A stretch of 64,000 bases of DNA, taken from positions 1-64,000 of the forward strand of contig NZ_JABAFC010000004.1 of assembly GCF_012843435.1 (NCBI RefSeq). The letters are read 5' to 3'. A model generated the notes under the pieces. It did not search any database. It saw only the letters and a list, made by a program, of their open reading frames with translations, and was not told the DNA's origin. Numbering within the stretch: position 1 is the stretch's first letter; each line of letters starts with the position of its first letter. Shown here piece by piece: positions 44,047 through 53,013 of this stretch. This stretch comes from Psychrobacillus sp. BL-248-WT-3 (GTDB taxonomy: Bacteria; Bacillota; Bacilli; Bacillales_A; Planococcaceae). The position numbers and the translations under genes were made by a program.

Positions 44047-45501
44047 TTAGTTGAAATTAATCATGTCATCGCGATAGTTTTGTTTTAGGTCAGATTCAAG
44101 GAAGTTCATATATCTAACAAGTAGCTGTGATGCTTTTCCTCTTGTAAGGACTTCGTTAGGGTTGATGCGATTTTTTCTATCTGGATCAATTAGACCTAGT
44201 TCACTTGCGACATAGATACTATCCTTTGCTAATTTTGGTATTTTGTTGTCGTCAATAAACTTCGTTGTGTAACCAGGGGTTGGTGCACGTCCCTCTAATC
44301 CAAGAGAGCGAATAATAATAGTTACTGCCTCTGCTCTAGTGATAGATTTATTTGCTCCAAATATGTCAGCATTCACTGGAGTTACAATTTCTTTATTTAG
44401 TGCGCTTTCAATATATACATAGTTCGGATCATTAATATCTAAATCTGAAAATAATGCTTTTCGTATATTCTTCTTGTTTTTTGGTTTTTCTTCTAGTACA
44501 CGCAAGTCTACAGCTTTAGCCACAGCTACAGTGAAAAGGTCTTTTTTCATTGCTGCATCAGGAGAGAAGAAGTTACTTGTTTCATCAAAAATACCTAAAG
44601 AATATAGTTTTTCAATATTTGGCTTGGACCAATGCTTTTCAATATCACGAAACTTAGGGACAATAAGTCTTTCGATAGTTGGTGTTTTATCTTTATTGAT
44701 GTATGCAGTCCCTGTTGTGTTGTATGGATTAAACGGAATCTGATAATCATACTCTGCTACCATGTTTGACTTGCTTACAACTGAGTGACCACCTACAAAG
44801 CTAGATAGGGAGGGGATATGCTTCTCGTATTCTAATACTCTAGATTTACTGTCCGAAACCTTGCTAGTTACAAATGAAGTCCCTTGTGGGGAATCTATTT
44901 CGTAGTCAATCAACTGAGTGTCAGTGGAGCCCCAGAAATTTTTGTAGCCAACATTATTTCCTTCCATATAAACAGTAATTAAATCATTAATTGTTTCTCT
45001 GTCGATTTTTTGACTACGCTTATAAATCTTTCTTGCAATTATATTCCCCGAATAATAATCAGTTGCTGGGCGGTTATCGATAACCGAACCTTGAGAAAAT
45101 TGATAATCATCTAAGGTAAATGTCGATTTATCAGCTAAAGTTACTTTTTCGGAGTAGCTTTTAACTGTAGTTTGAGCCGTAGTTTGATTTTTTTTAACAT
45201 GAGTAGTTAAATTAGTAACGTAGACGACGCTTCTTGTTAACTTATCTCCATATTGATTACTTAAATTAAATTTATAAGTAGAAGTTAATTGGTTTTTACT
45301 TTCTTTTTCAGAGACGGTTGCTTTCCCTGTAAATGTAATTGGAGAGCCGTTTAGAAAAAATACCTCTTCATAAGAATACTCGTCTAAAATGCCACCATTA
45401 AAATCTGGAACCTTCGCGCTAGCTTCATTTGTCCCTAAGTTTAGTATAAGGAATAAAGCCATCAGGGTAACAATCGTCTTTTTTATAAGTTGATTTTTCA
45501 T
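44047..45501 (-). CDS. S-layer homology (SLH) domain surface protein
   Basis: A 484-residue exported protein. The signal peptide (about 1-28, NLGTNEASA) is followed by a beta-rich N-terminal part of unknown fold (30-310). Three C-terminal SLH domains anchor the protein to pyruvylated wall polymers: FRDIEKHWSKPNIEKL, FSDLDINDPNYVYIESAL with ITRAEAVTIIIRSLG, and LTRGKASQLLVRYM. ATG 45501 gives a normal signal peptide; the ATG 51 bases upstream would place 17 extra polar residues before it. Eleven bases separate the stop of the upstream gene from the longer reading, so the two form one operon. Confidence 0.85.
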   Translation of the reverse strand: MKNQLIKKTIVTLMALFLILNLGTNEASAKVPDFNGGILDEYSYEEVFFLNGSPITFTGKATVSEKESKNQLTSTYKFNLSNQYGDKLTRSVVYVTNLTTHVKKNQTTAQTTVKSYSEKVTLADKSTFTLDDYQFSQGSVIDNRPATDYYSGNIIARKIYKRSQKIDRETINDLITVYMEGNNVGYKNFWGSTDTQLIDYEIDSPQGTSFVTSKVSDSKSRVLEYEKHIPSLSSFVGGHSVVSKSNMVAEYDYQIPFNPYNTTGTAYINKDKTPTIERLIVPKFRDIEKHWSKPNIEKLYSLGIFDETSNFFSPDAAMKKDLFTVAVAKAVDLRVLEEKPKNKKNIRKALFSDLDINDPNYVYIESALNKEIVTPVNADIFGANKSITRAEAVTIIIRSLGLEGRAPTPGYTTKFIDDNKIPKLAKDSIYVASELGLIDPDRKNRINPNEVLTRGKASQLLVRYMNFLESDLKQNYRDDMINFN

Positions 45502-45563
45502 ATGTATCCTATTTACCTCTTTCTCTATGTAATGGAGGGTATGCATGTACATACCCTGAGCAG

Positions 45564-47201
45564 TTAATCTACTAAAATTATTTTTGCTTGATAGTAACCA
45601 TTATGAATCATGTAGAGTCGATCGTTCTTCTTCAAATCGCTGGATTTAATTATTCTTCCTTCTTTGATGAGCATTGTATTCGATAAATCTATATAGTTAC
45701 GCTGATAAGCTGCTAGCCAGTCGCTATTATAGTGCTCACTAACGTCTTTTATACTTAATGTATTAGGATTCCAATGGATTGGATTATATCGACCGATGGA
45801 AACAGAATAGTCCGGTGTGGAATAGCCGACTATTTTAGATGCAATTATGTGGTTATCTTTTACATAGAAGTAACCATATTTTCCATTACTATAAGTGAAA
45901 TCCTTTGTTAAGTTATTATAATCCTCTGTAACTACCGTATCATTGCTAAAGCTGAAGCTAGCATTCCCAGTGGAGTACCAATAGTTATTAGACAAAACCT
46001 GAGGATTGGATAGTGAAAGCTGATACTGATTCGTGTAATTTATTTGACCAAAGTATAATTGATAATCTGCTAAGTTAGCGCTTTGAAATCCATCGTTAGT
46101 AATATGGATGACATTTGCATATTGGTTAGACGAAGCACCGTTTGCAATAACAAATGCTTTACCGCTCTGCTGAAGTGCTGTCGGATCTACTAATCGTCCG
46201 TTTCTAATAATAATAGTTCCGCTATGATATGGAATGGTTCCGTAATTAGTTAATTTGATATTTTTATTCTTTGTATCTAGACCGTATAGGCTTTCATGTA
46301 GCGTCCGTTCATTTGTCTTTTTTATAATCATTTTCTGAATGATTTCTTTCCCAGACTGCTTTACCGTTACGTAGTAAATCTCGTTGTTTCGATAATTACG
46401 AAGCTGACTTTTATCAATCTTTTTAGTGCCGAGGAAAATAGGTGTCTTATCTGTAAAGCTCTTGGAATTCATGGCAGTATTAGTTGAGTTTCTCCAGTTC
46501 CAATTAATAAATGCCTTTTCATTTTTAATAACTAACTTATTTTGTTTTGAATCAATTTGCTGAATAACACCTTTGTATATATTTTCTACTTTGATACCGT
46601 CTGTAGTTATTTCGATGGAGGACAAAGTATTCGTGTCATGCTCTGATGTTTTCAGTTTTATGCGGTCTCCCACATATAAAACGCTTAAGTCTACGATTTT
46701 ATTATCTTTATATATTTCTGTGTCCTCGTCTAAATAAAATCTCGTTGATTTTTTATCTTTGAGATTGATAGCGATATACTTAGCACCTTTATCAATTTCA
46801 TTGACAGTTCCTGTAAGGCTTTGTCCGATTGCTTCAGATTTGTTGTTCTCAAGAGATCCTTGCTCGATGTATGTGAATCCGTTAAGCTCTTGAACTGATT
46901 GGCCATCCACAATCGCTTCCACCCACAAGCCTTCCTTAAATGCACCAATTGTAGTAGGCGTCGAGTTGATGTACAAAGGGGTATATTTATCAATGGTTAG
47001 CCTTACTTCTTTTCCTTGTTCATTGATTAATATTACTTGTGAGAGTCTTTTCTCGGTTGTCTTGTCCTCAAGGGTTACTTCTTCATATATGGTTTTTAAG
47101 AAAAGTCCGTTAACCGTGGAAGAAGCATTCGCAGGAACAGAAGAAAAAATGGTGCTTATGATTAGTAATAAGCTTGATATGTATAGAGCGTTTCTAAACA
47201 C
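45564..47201 (-). CDS. secreted protein of unknown function, cotranscribed with the SLH protein
   Basis: A 545-residue protein with a signal peptide (1-26, SSVPANA). The mature part is beta-rich with repeated short motifs of the type G-V-x-x-I-D-x-x-x-K-x-I-x-I (LTGTVNEIDKGAKYIAINL, YKGVIQQIDSKQNKLVIK), which look like repeated small barrels. No enzyme motif, transmembrane anchor or SLH domain is present. GTG start with AGGAGGT. Being first in the operon with an SLH protein, it is probably a wall-surface partner. Function is unknown. Confidence 0.7.
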   Translation of the reverse strand: MFRNALYISSLLLIISTIFSSVPANASSTVNGLFLKTIYEEVTLEDKTTEKRLSQVILINEQGKEVRLTIDKYTPLYINSTPTTIGAFKEGLWVEAIVDGQSVQELNGFTYIEQGSLENNKSEAIGQSLTGTVNEIDKGAKYIAINLKDKKSTRFYLDEDTEIYKDNKIVDLSVLYVGDRIKLKTSEHDTNTLSSIEITTDGIKVENIYKGVIQQIDSKQNKLVIKNEKAFINWNWRNSTNTAMNSKSFTDKTPIFLGTKKIDKSQLRNYRNNEIYYVTVKQSGKEIIQKMIIKKTNERTLHESLYGLDTKNKNIKLTNYGTIPYHSGTIIIRNGRLVDPTALQQSGKAFVIANGASSNQYANVIHITNDGFQSANLADYQLYFGQINYTNQYQLSLSNPQVLSNNYWYSTGNASFSFSNDTVVTEDYNNLTKDFTYSNGKYGYFYVKDNHIIASKIVGYSTPDYSVSIGRYNPIHWNPNTLSIKDVSEHYNSDWLAAYQRNYIDLSNTMLIKEGRIIKSSDLKKNDRLYMIHNGYYQAKIILVD

Positions 47202-47320
47202 ATATAAACCTCCTATCTTTTGGTATTTTACTATACTTATTTATCGGTTTATTTAAAGGGATATTAAGATATAATTCCTTTAAATTTACAAAAATGAAAA
47301 GTAGAGTTAAAAATACACAA

Positions 47321-47346
47321 AATTTTTAGAAAATTTTCTAAAAAAG
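47321..47346 (+). promoter_or_regulatory. CodY box upstream of the branched-chain aminotransferase
   Basis: AATTTTTAGAAAATT (47321-47335) differs from the CodY consensus AATTTTCWGAAAATT at one base. An overlapping second box AATTTTCTAAAAAAG follows at 47332-47346 with three mismatches. This fits repression by CodY when branched-chain amino acids and GTP are abundant. Confidence 0.7.
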
Positions 47347-47449
47347 GTGTTTTCAATTTTGAGAAAAGGAGTATAATTGCATATAATATATTGCACAGTT
47401 ATAAAAGTTGCAATTTACTAAATAATTAAATTGATAGGGGTAATACAAC

Positions 47450-48523
47450 ATGAACAGTGTAAAAATCAAGTTTACAGAAAATGAAATAAAAAATGAGAAA
47501 ACACCTGCCGGCCAACTTGCCTTTGGTACTAAATTTACAGATCATATGTTTATTGCAGACTATACAACAGGCATTGGATGGCATGATCATCGGATTGTCC
47601 CTTATCAACCGATTACGTTAGACCCTTCTGCAACTATATTACATTATGGGCAAACGGTATTTGAAGGCATGAAAGCGTATTTGTCTAAGGATGGTGTAGT
47701 TCGTTTATTTCGACCAGAACAAAACATGAAACGTATGAATATTTCCTGCGATCGACTTAGTATGCCTCAAATAGATGAAGAGTTTGCTATGGAAGCATTG
47801 AAAGAGCTGCTAGAGATTGATAAGGAATGGATTCCAAATGAACCAGGAACATCTTTATATATCCGACCATTTATGATTGGGACTGAAGCACATTTAGGTG
47901 TTTCTCCATCTAAGACTTACAGCTTTATGATTATTATGTCGCCCGTTGGCTCTTATTATAAAGAAGGTATCCATCCTGTGAAAATATTAGTAGAAAGTGA
48001 ATACGTTCGTGCAGTGGCGGGTGGTACAGGAATGGCTAAAACAGCTGGTAATTATGCTTCTAGCTTAAAGGCACAGGAAGTGGCTGATAGAGAGGGTTAC
48101 TCGCAAGTATTATGGCTAGATGGAATTGAACGAAAGTATATTGAAGAAGTAGGAAGCATGAATGTTTTCTTTAAAATAGATGGAGAGGTTGTTACTCCAG
48201 CCTTAAACGGTTCTATTCTAGATGGCATTACTAGAAAATCCATTATCGAGCTATTAAAATATTGGGGTGTGCCAGTAGCGGAACGCAAGGTGTCAATGGA
48301 GGAAGTTAGAGAAGCTTATTTAAACGGTAAGCTAGAAGAAGCGTTCGGAACAGGGACTGCTGCAGTTATTTCTCCAATTGGCGAGCTTCGCTGGAAAGGC
48401 GAGCTATTCTATGTAAATAACGGAGAAACTGGTGAGTTATCTAAGAAATTATATGATACATTGACTGGCATCCAAAGTGGCACAGTGGAAGATCCTTTTG
48501 GCTGGGTTACAGAACTAAAATAA
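47450..48523 (+). CDS. ilvE: branched-chain amino acid aminotransferase
   Basis: A 357-residue class IV PLP-dependent aminotransferase interconverting Leu, Ile and Val with their 2-oxo acids. LHYGQTVFEGMKAY near 64-77, YIRPFMIGTEAHLG near 137-150 and GGTGMAKTAGNYASS near 191-205 are typical of the long (type II) enzymes; Lys197 should carry the PLP. GTGTAAVISPIG is the phosphate-binding loop. The ATG is preceded by ATAGGGGT. Single gene with a CodY box about 115 bases upstream and a strong terminator, as for B. subtilis ybgE (ilvE). Confidence 0.93.
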   Translation: MNSVKIKFTENEIKNEKTPAGQLAFGTKFTDHMFIADYTTGIGWHDHRIVPYQPITLDPSATILHYGQTVFEGMKAYLSKDGVVRLFRPEQNMKRMNISCDRLSMPQIDEEFAMEALKELLEIDKEWIPNEPGTSLYIRPFMIGTEAHLGVSPSKTYSFMIIMSPVGSYYKEGIHPVKILVESEYVRAVAGGTGMAKTAGNYASSLKAQEVADREGYSQVLWLDGIERKYIEEVGSMNVFFKIDGEVVTPALNGSILDGITRKSIIELLKYWGVPVAERKVSMEEVREAYLNGKLEEAFGTGTAAVISPIGELRWKGELFYVNNGETGELSKKLYDTLTGIQSGTVEDPFGWVTELK

Positions 48524-48529
48524 AAGTGT

Positions 48530-48565
48530 GAATCGCTCCTAGGTTAAGAATAGGAGCGATTCTTT
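48530..48565 (+). terminator. terminator of ilvE
   Basis: GAATCGCTCCTA pairs with TAGGAGCGATTC, followed by TTTT. Confidence 0.9.
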
Positions 48566-48708
48566 TCTTTAAAATAAACTGATGTTATAAACTTGTTGCA
48601 ATTTACAGCTCGTTTAATGAAGGACATGAGATGGTTCTGGTAGGAAAGCATGTCTTTGCAGGTTGGTACCACTGTCTCCATTATTCACACGTTGTACATC
48701 CAATTAAT

Positions 48709-49308
48709 TTAATTAGTAGGAATCTCGTAGTCAAAATGTAAATCTTGCTTAATCCGAAAATTTTCACAATAAGCTACGTAGGTTCTATCTTTAATATCAG
48801 GGTAGTTTTTTATTAAATTGGGAAGCAACTCGGTGTTTACAAAAGGATAGTCACACTTTTTATCGAAAAAGTAATATTGAAACGAACTATAAGGATAGTA
48901 TTCCATCTTATTGGCCATAGCCTTGGAAGTCGTTAAAGGGTTTTGATGAATGTAACTACTGACATTTAATAAGCCTATAGGGTCGGAAACCATACTGGAA
49001 AAAAATCTGGTTTCATAGAGTTGTCCAAAATAATTATATTTACGTTTGAAGTATTCTGAGTAAGTCTTGTTGATGGATAACATCACTTCCGAAAGTGGTG
49101 TCTCAGGGGAGCGGATCAAAAGGTGGTAATGATTATTCATAATACAGTAAGCAATAATTATGAAATTCGATTTTTTATATGTACGTTGTAAAGCACGGAA
49201 AAAGAGAGAAACATCTCCCTCGTTCAAGAAAATATTCTGTCGATTATTGCCTCTCATTGTCACGTGATAATAAATCTCTGGCTGCCAAATCCTCCGCATT
49301 CTCCCCAT
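48709..49308 (-). CDS. REP-associated tyrosine transposase (RAYT, Y1_Tnp family)
   Basis: A 199-residue single-strand DNA transposase-like protein. IYYHVTMRGNNRQNIF at the N-terminus, the HUH motif in MNNHYHLLIRSPE near residues 63-75 and the likely nucleophile Tyr in VSSYIHQNPL near residue 123 define the IS200/IS605-type RAYT family. These enzymes act on palindromic REP sequences and normally stand alone as single-copy genes without transposon ends, as here. Start at 49308 because GGAGGT lies just upstream; the ATG at 49323 contains that SD. The dispersed palindromes of this window are candidate substrates. Confidence 0.87.
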   Translation of the reverse strand: MGRMRRIWQPEIYYHVTMRGNNRQNIFLNEGDVSLFFRALQRTYKKSNFIIIAYCIMNNHYHLLIRSPETPLSEVMLSINKTYSEYFKRKYNYFGQLYETRFFSSMVSDPIGLLNVSSYIHQNPLTTSKAMANKMEYYPYSSFQYYFFDKKCDYPFVNTELLPNLIKNYPDIKDRTYVAYCENFRIKQDLHFDYEIPTN

Positions 49309-49485
49309 TTTTCTAACCTCCATCTATTCTTTTAACAAACATACTATAAACCTATAAAATGTACAATAATGGAAATTATGCAATATTCACAATAATTTGA
49401 TTTTTATAGATAATATTTGATTAAATTCTTGTTTTATCGCTTAAAATCGAGTTCAAAATAAAATTATAGCGATTTGTTATCGGTA

Positions 49486-49512
49486 CATTACAGGTGCCAG
49501 GCACCTGTAATG
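49486..49512. repeat. dispersed palindrome, copy 10
   Basis: Perfect 13-bp arms CATTACAGGTGCC and complement around A. This is the copy nearest to the RAYT gene, 178 bases upstream of its start, and a short ATTCTGTAATGTG echo follows. Confidence 0.92.
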
Positions 49513-49578
49513 ATTCTGTAATGTGTATAATTTGGTCGGTATATTGTGTTAAAATAGCCATAAAGAGGGGGATTCCGT

Positions 49579-50292
49579 ATGAAAGAGCAGATATTAATTA
49601 TAGAGGATGAGGAAAATATTGCTCGTGTTCTACAATTAGAGCTGGAATTCGAGGGGTATTCTGTCGAGATCGCTTATACAGGTACAGATGGCCTTATTAA
49701 ATATAGAGAAAAGCCCTGGGATCTTGTGCTGTTAGATTTGATGCTGCCAGGATTAAATGGGTTAGATGTATTAAGGAGAATTAGAGCAACAGAGGCTAAA
49801 ACTCCAGTTATTTTATTGACTGCAAAGAGCGGGCTGGAGGACAAGGTGAAGGGATTGGATTTAGGGGCAAACGATTATGTGACGAAGCCGTTTGAAATTG
49901 AAGAGCTTCTTGCTCGTGTGCGGTCAGCCATTCGTTTCAATAAATCCTCTGCTTCTGCACCAGATCAAGTAGACAATATTCATGTTCATGTTTTCCATTC
50001 TATTACTTTAAATGAGCAAACGAGAGAGATTACTAATGATGGGGAACAAGTCAATTTGACGCCACGAGAGTATGATTTACTACTTTACTTAATAAAGCAT
50101 CCTAACCAAGTGTTATCAAGGGAACAACTTTTAGACGCTGTGTGGGGCTTTGATTATTATGGAGATACAAATATTGTGGACGTTTACATAAGATATGTAC
50201 GAAAAAAATTAGAGGAGAAAAATTGTTCTTCTTTCATTCAAACCGTAAGAGGCGTGGGATATGTTTTGAAGGAGCTGAAAAATGAAGCTTAA
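49579..50292 (+). CDS. OmpR-family response regulator (YkoG/ArlR-like)
   Basis: A 237-residue response regulator. Receiver domain 1-120 with acidic pocket ED(10-11), phospho-acceptor Asp53 in LLDLMLPG, Thr81 and Lys103 (TKPF). The C-terminal winged helix (135-235) contains LTPREYDLLLYLIKHPNQVLSR, then WGFDYYGDTNIVDVYIRYVR. It overlaps the histidine kinase gene by 11 bases. The order regulator-kinase-PepSY protein matches B. subtilis ykoG-ykoH-ykoI, and the receiver also resembles ArlR. The signal is unknown. Confidence 0.88.
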   Translation: MKEQILIIEDEENIARVLQLELEFEGYSVEIAYTGTDGLIKYREKPWDLVLLDLMLPGLNGLDVLRRIRATEAKTPVILLTAKSGLEDKVKGLDLGANDYVTKPFEIEELLARVRSAIRFNKSSASAPDQVDNIHVHVFHSITLNEQTREITNDGEQVNLTPREYDLLLYLIKHPNQVLSREQLLDAVWGFDYYGDTNIVDVYIRYVRKKLEEKNCSSFIQTVRGVGYVLKELKNEA

Positions 50293-51643
50293 AGCAAAAA
50301 TTCATCTTTTCTCTACATTTTTAACGCTAGTAATTTTAGGGTTAATGAATATAGGTATCTATTTTATATTTGAGTCAATGGCTTTCGATACCGAGTATAA
50401 TCAGTTGAATAATGAAGTGGATGAGCTGGTTGGCGCTCTCAGTAAAATGGGAGCGGATGACGATCCAGCTACTATTTTACGTGCTTTTATCCCTCCTAAT
50501 GGAGGAATTAGAGTGATCAACGCCAAGGGTGAGTCTATCGTCTTTGTAGAGTCAATCGAAGAGATGAAAGATTATAAACCGGAGTTAGAGAATGGAGAGC
50601 GATATACCTCAGGTTATTTTCGAGGTGTCCCCGTCCTAACTATAACAAAGCCAGTCATATGGCAAAATGGCGAAGTTGTTGAGATCCATACGCTTAAACA
50701 GCTTGTGGAGGTAGATAAAAATTTAAAATTCCTTCGTTGGACCTTAATAGGGGTAACTATAATAGGGATGCTCCTTATGACAATTTCAAGTGTCACTTTA
50801 GGTAATATCATTACTAAACCTATAAATAAATTAATTAAAACCATGTCCCAAAGCAGGATGTCAGGAAAATATCAAAAAATAGAGTTAAGTAAAAATCGTA
50901 AAGACGAAATGACTCAGATGGGAATAGCGTTTAATGAAATGATGGAGCAGCTAGAGGAAAACTACAATAAGCAGGAGCAGTTTGTTTCTGATGCTTCACA
51001 TGAATTAAAAACGCCACTCACTGTCATCGAAAGCTATGCAAAGCTATTGTCTCGTCATGGCTTCAAAGATAAAGCAATTGCAGAGGAATCGGTAAATGCA
51101 ATCATTCATGAGACGGCAAGAATGAAAGAGATGATTTCTCAAATGTTGTTACTAGCTAAAGGGAATGGACAGCATACTCAAAAGTCGGAAACAATTGATT
51201 TATATGAGCTGGTGGAAAATACCTTGCAATCTATGCGCACTGCTTATAATCGTAAATTTATATTAAAAGGTGATGGCCCTGTCTACGTGAACACGGATAT
51301 GGAGCAGCTAACACAGCTTCTTTTTATTATTCTAGATAATGCGAGGAAATACAGCGAAAAAGAAATTAAGACAACGATTACCGAGGAAGAAAATCATACA
51401 GTGGTCGCAATTTTAGACTATGGGAACGGTATTCCTAAAAAAGATCTTGATTATATCTTTGACCGATTTTATCGTGTCGACGAGGATCGAAATAGGAAAA
51501 CAGGTGGAACTGGTCTTGGATTGTCCATTGCAAAAGAGATTGCCAACCGTTTATCTCTCGAATTGGAAATAGATAGCACAATTGGGTTTGGCACTACTAT
51601 TTATATTTTTATTCCAAAAACTCCAATTCTCATCAATTTTTAA
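50282..51643 (+). CDS. HAMP-domain sensor histidine kinase (YkoH/ArlS-like)
   Basis: A 453-residue membrane sensor kinase. Two transmembrane helices (about 10-32 and 150-175) flank an extracytoplasmic domain. HAMP follows, then the dimerisation helix with phospho-acceptor His240 in SDASHELKTPLT. The ATP-binding domain has N (LLFIILDNARKYS), G1 (ILDYGNGIPKKDL), F (FDRFYRVDEDRNRK) and G2 (GGTGLGLSIAKEI). The start lies inside the regulator gene with AAGGAG at the right distance. The PepSY protein downstream may tune its activity. Confidence 0.9.
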   Translation: MKLKAKIHLFSTFLTLVILGLMNIGIYFIFESMAFDTEYNQLNNEVDELVGALSKMGADDDPATILRAFIPPNGGIRVINAKGESIVFVESIEEMKDYKPELENGERYTSGYFRGVPVLTITKPVIWQNGEVVEIHTLKQLVEVDKNLKFLRWTLIGVTIIGMLLMTISSVTLGNIITKPINKLIKTMSQSRMSGKYQKIELSKNRKDEMTQMGIAFNEMMEQLEENYNKQEQFVSDASHELKTPLTVIESYAKLLSRHGFKDKAIAEESVNAIIHETARMKEMISQMLLLAKGNGQHTQKSETIDLYELVENTLQSMRTAYNRKFILKGDGPVYVNTDMEQLTQLLFIILDNARKYSEKEIKTTITEEENHTVVAILDYGNGIPKKDLDYIFDRFYRVDEDRNRKTGGTGLGLSIAKEIANRLSLELEIDSTIGFGTTIYIFIPKTPILINF

Positions 51644-51684
51644 TGTTTGTCTTTTAAAATAGAATTGGGGGGAGGGAAGCATGA

Positions 51685-52881
51685 ATGAAATTTACTAAAA
51701 TCAAAAAATATACATTGATTTTTGTGTCAGTGATCGTCATTGTAGGCACTGGGTTTTTGTTTAATGTTACCCAAACGAACAGGCAATTTATGTCAGAGAA
51801 TGATGTTCGTTCCCAGCTAGAGCAATTGTATGATGCAGAGGTAACTGATATAACGTTAAAAGAAAATGTATATAAGGCTGTTATTACAAAAGGTGGCTCT
51901 GTTTATTTAGTAGAGGTTAACTCTACAAATGGAGATATTTACACAATGGAGCAGACGAATGAATATATGTTAACAGGTATTTCTCAGCCTGTTGAGCAAT
52001 CGGAATTCGCCACATATAGTGATACTTTTGAAGTTAGGGAATATCCATTAACTAGTAATATACGTAAAAAAGAAACTAACAATAACATTGTAGTAGAAAT
52101 GAGTCCCATTACGCAAATACAGGTAAAAGAGGACTCAATGAGCATGGTTAATAAAGTAGAAACCGCTCAAGCGACTGAAATGAAGTTGATTAAGTCTAGT
52201 ATTTCAGCCACTTCTTCAATCCAAGAAAAGTTAAGTGATTCTAAAGTAGACAAGCCAATCACAGAAGTAATTAAAAATGCAATAAAGGATGTCCTGAAAA
52301 CTGAGCCTGTGAAAACAGAGGAAGTTAAAAAGGAACCAGTCAAAGTGGAGGTTGCCAAGTCCGATGAGGGCAAGGCTGATGCTAAGGCAGAGGCTGCAGC
52401 TGACTCTATAGAAGGTATTAAAACAGACTCTTCTAAAACAGAACCAACCAAAACAGATATAAGCAAGACGGAAACTAAAAATGAAACCTCCAAAGTGGAG
52501 CCTGTAAAGGTAGAATCTACTAAGACAGAGACTAGCAAGACAGAAGAACCGAAAAAAGAGGAAGCTAAAAAGGAAGAGCCAGACGCTAGCTCTACTAGTA
52601 ACAATAAAACACAAACTGAAACCAAAAAACCTGACGAAGCGAAGCAGGAAAGTACTGCTACCGTGTTAATTACTCCGGAGCAAGCAACTAAAATAGCACA
52701 GCAACAATACAAGGGAACCGTGGATAGCAATTCCTTTATAAAAACAAATGAAGGTGGCTACTATTTAATAGTGATGCAAACCGCAGATGGTAACTCGAAG
52801 GATAGTAAGGATAAAAAAACAAAAGCGACGATCCAGGTACATGCAATCTCTGGAAAAATATTATCAGTAACATGGGAATAA
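51685..52881 (+). CDS. membrane-anchored PepSY-domain protein with a Lys/Thr/Glu-rich linker
   Basis: A 398-residue protein. An N-terminal helix (about 8-26) anchors it outside the membrane, followed by a first PepSY-like region (36-85). A long low-complexity linker (about 185-325) is built of KTE, KVE and SKTE units. A C-terminal PepSY domain (327-398) starts TPEQATKIAQQQYKG. PepSY domains often inhibit partner proteins. The gene follows the kinase by 41 bases with GGGGGAGGG as SD, as ykoI follows ykoH. The linker, much longer than in YkoI, could span the wall. Confidence 0.75.
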   Translation: MKFTKIKKYTLIFVSVIVIVGTGFLFNVTQTNRQFMSENDVRSQLEQLYDAEVTDITLKENVYKAVITKGGSVYLVEVNSTNGDIYTMEQTNEYMLTGISQPVEQSEFATYSDTFEVREYPLTSNIRKKETNNNIVVEMSPITQIQVKEDSMSMVNKVETAQATEMKLIKSSISATSSIQEKLSDSKVDKPITEVIKNAIKDVLKTEPVKTEEVKKEPVKVEVAKSDEGKADAKAEAAADSIEGIKTDSSKTEPTKTDISKTETKNETSKVEPVKVESTKTETSKTEEPKKEEAKKEEPDASSTSNNKTQTETKKPDEAKQESTATVLITPEQATKIAQQQYKGTVDSNSFIKTNEGGYYLIVMQTADGNSKDSKDKKTKATIQVHAISGKILSVTWE

Positions 52882-53013
52882 AAATTCTCATCAATTTCTA
52901 ATAAAACTCTCTGTGTATTCTCATTTAGTTCAGATATGATGAATATATAGAAAAATTATCTTTAATGTTGTTGAACGAGTTTTGAAGGAGCTCTTTCTCC
53001 AACTTAGTATAAT

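Noticed and set aside
48709-49308. RAYT gene as part of a complete IS200/IS605 element
   Set aside because: No TnpB gene and no element ends were seen; the sequence fits the domesticated single-gene RAYT class better.
6816-49512. Dispersed palindromes as simple intrinsic terminators
   Set aside because: Most copies lack a downstream T run on either strand and several lie beside separate, proper terminators.
52167-52730. Long minus-strand ORFs opposite the PepSY protein linker
   Set aside because: They result from the repetitive KTE-rich coding sequence; low-complexity Ser/Leu/Val text and no start signals.
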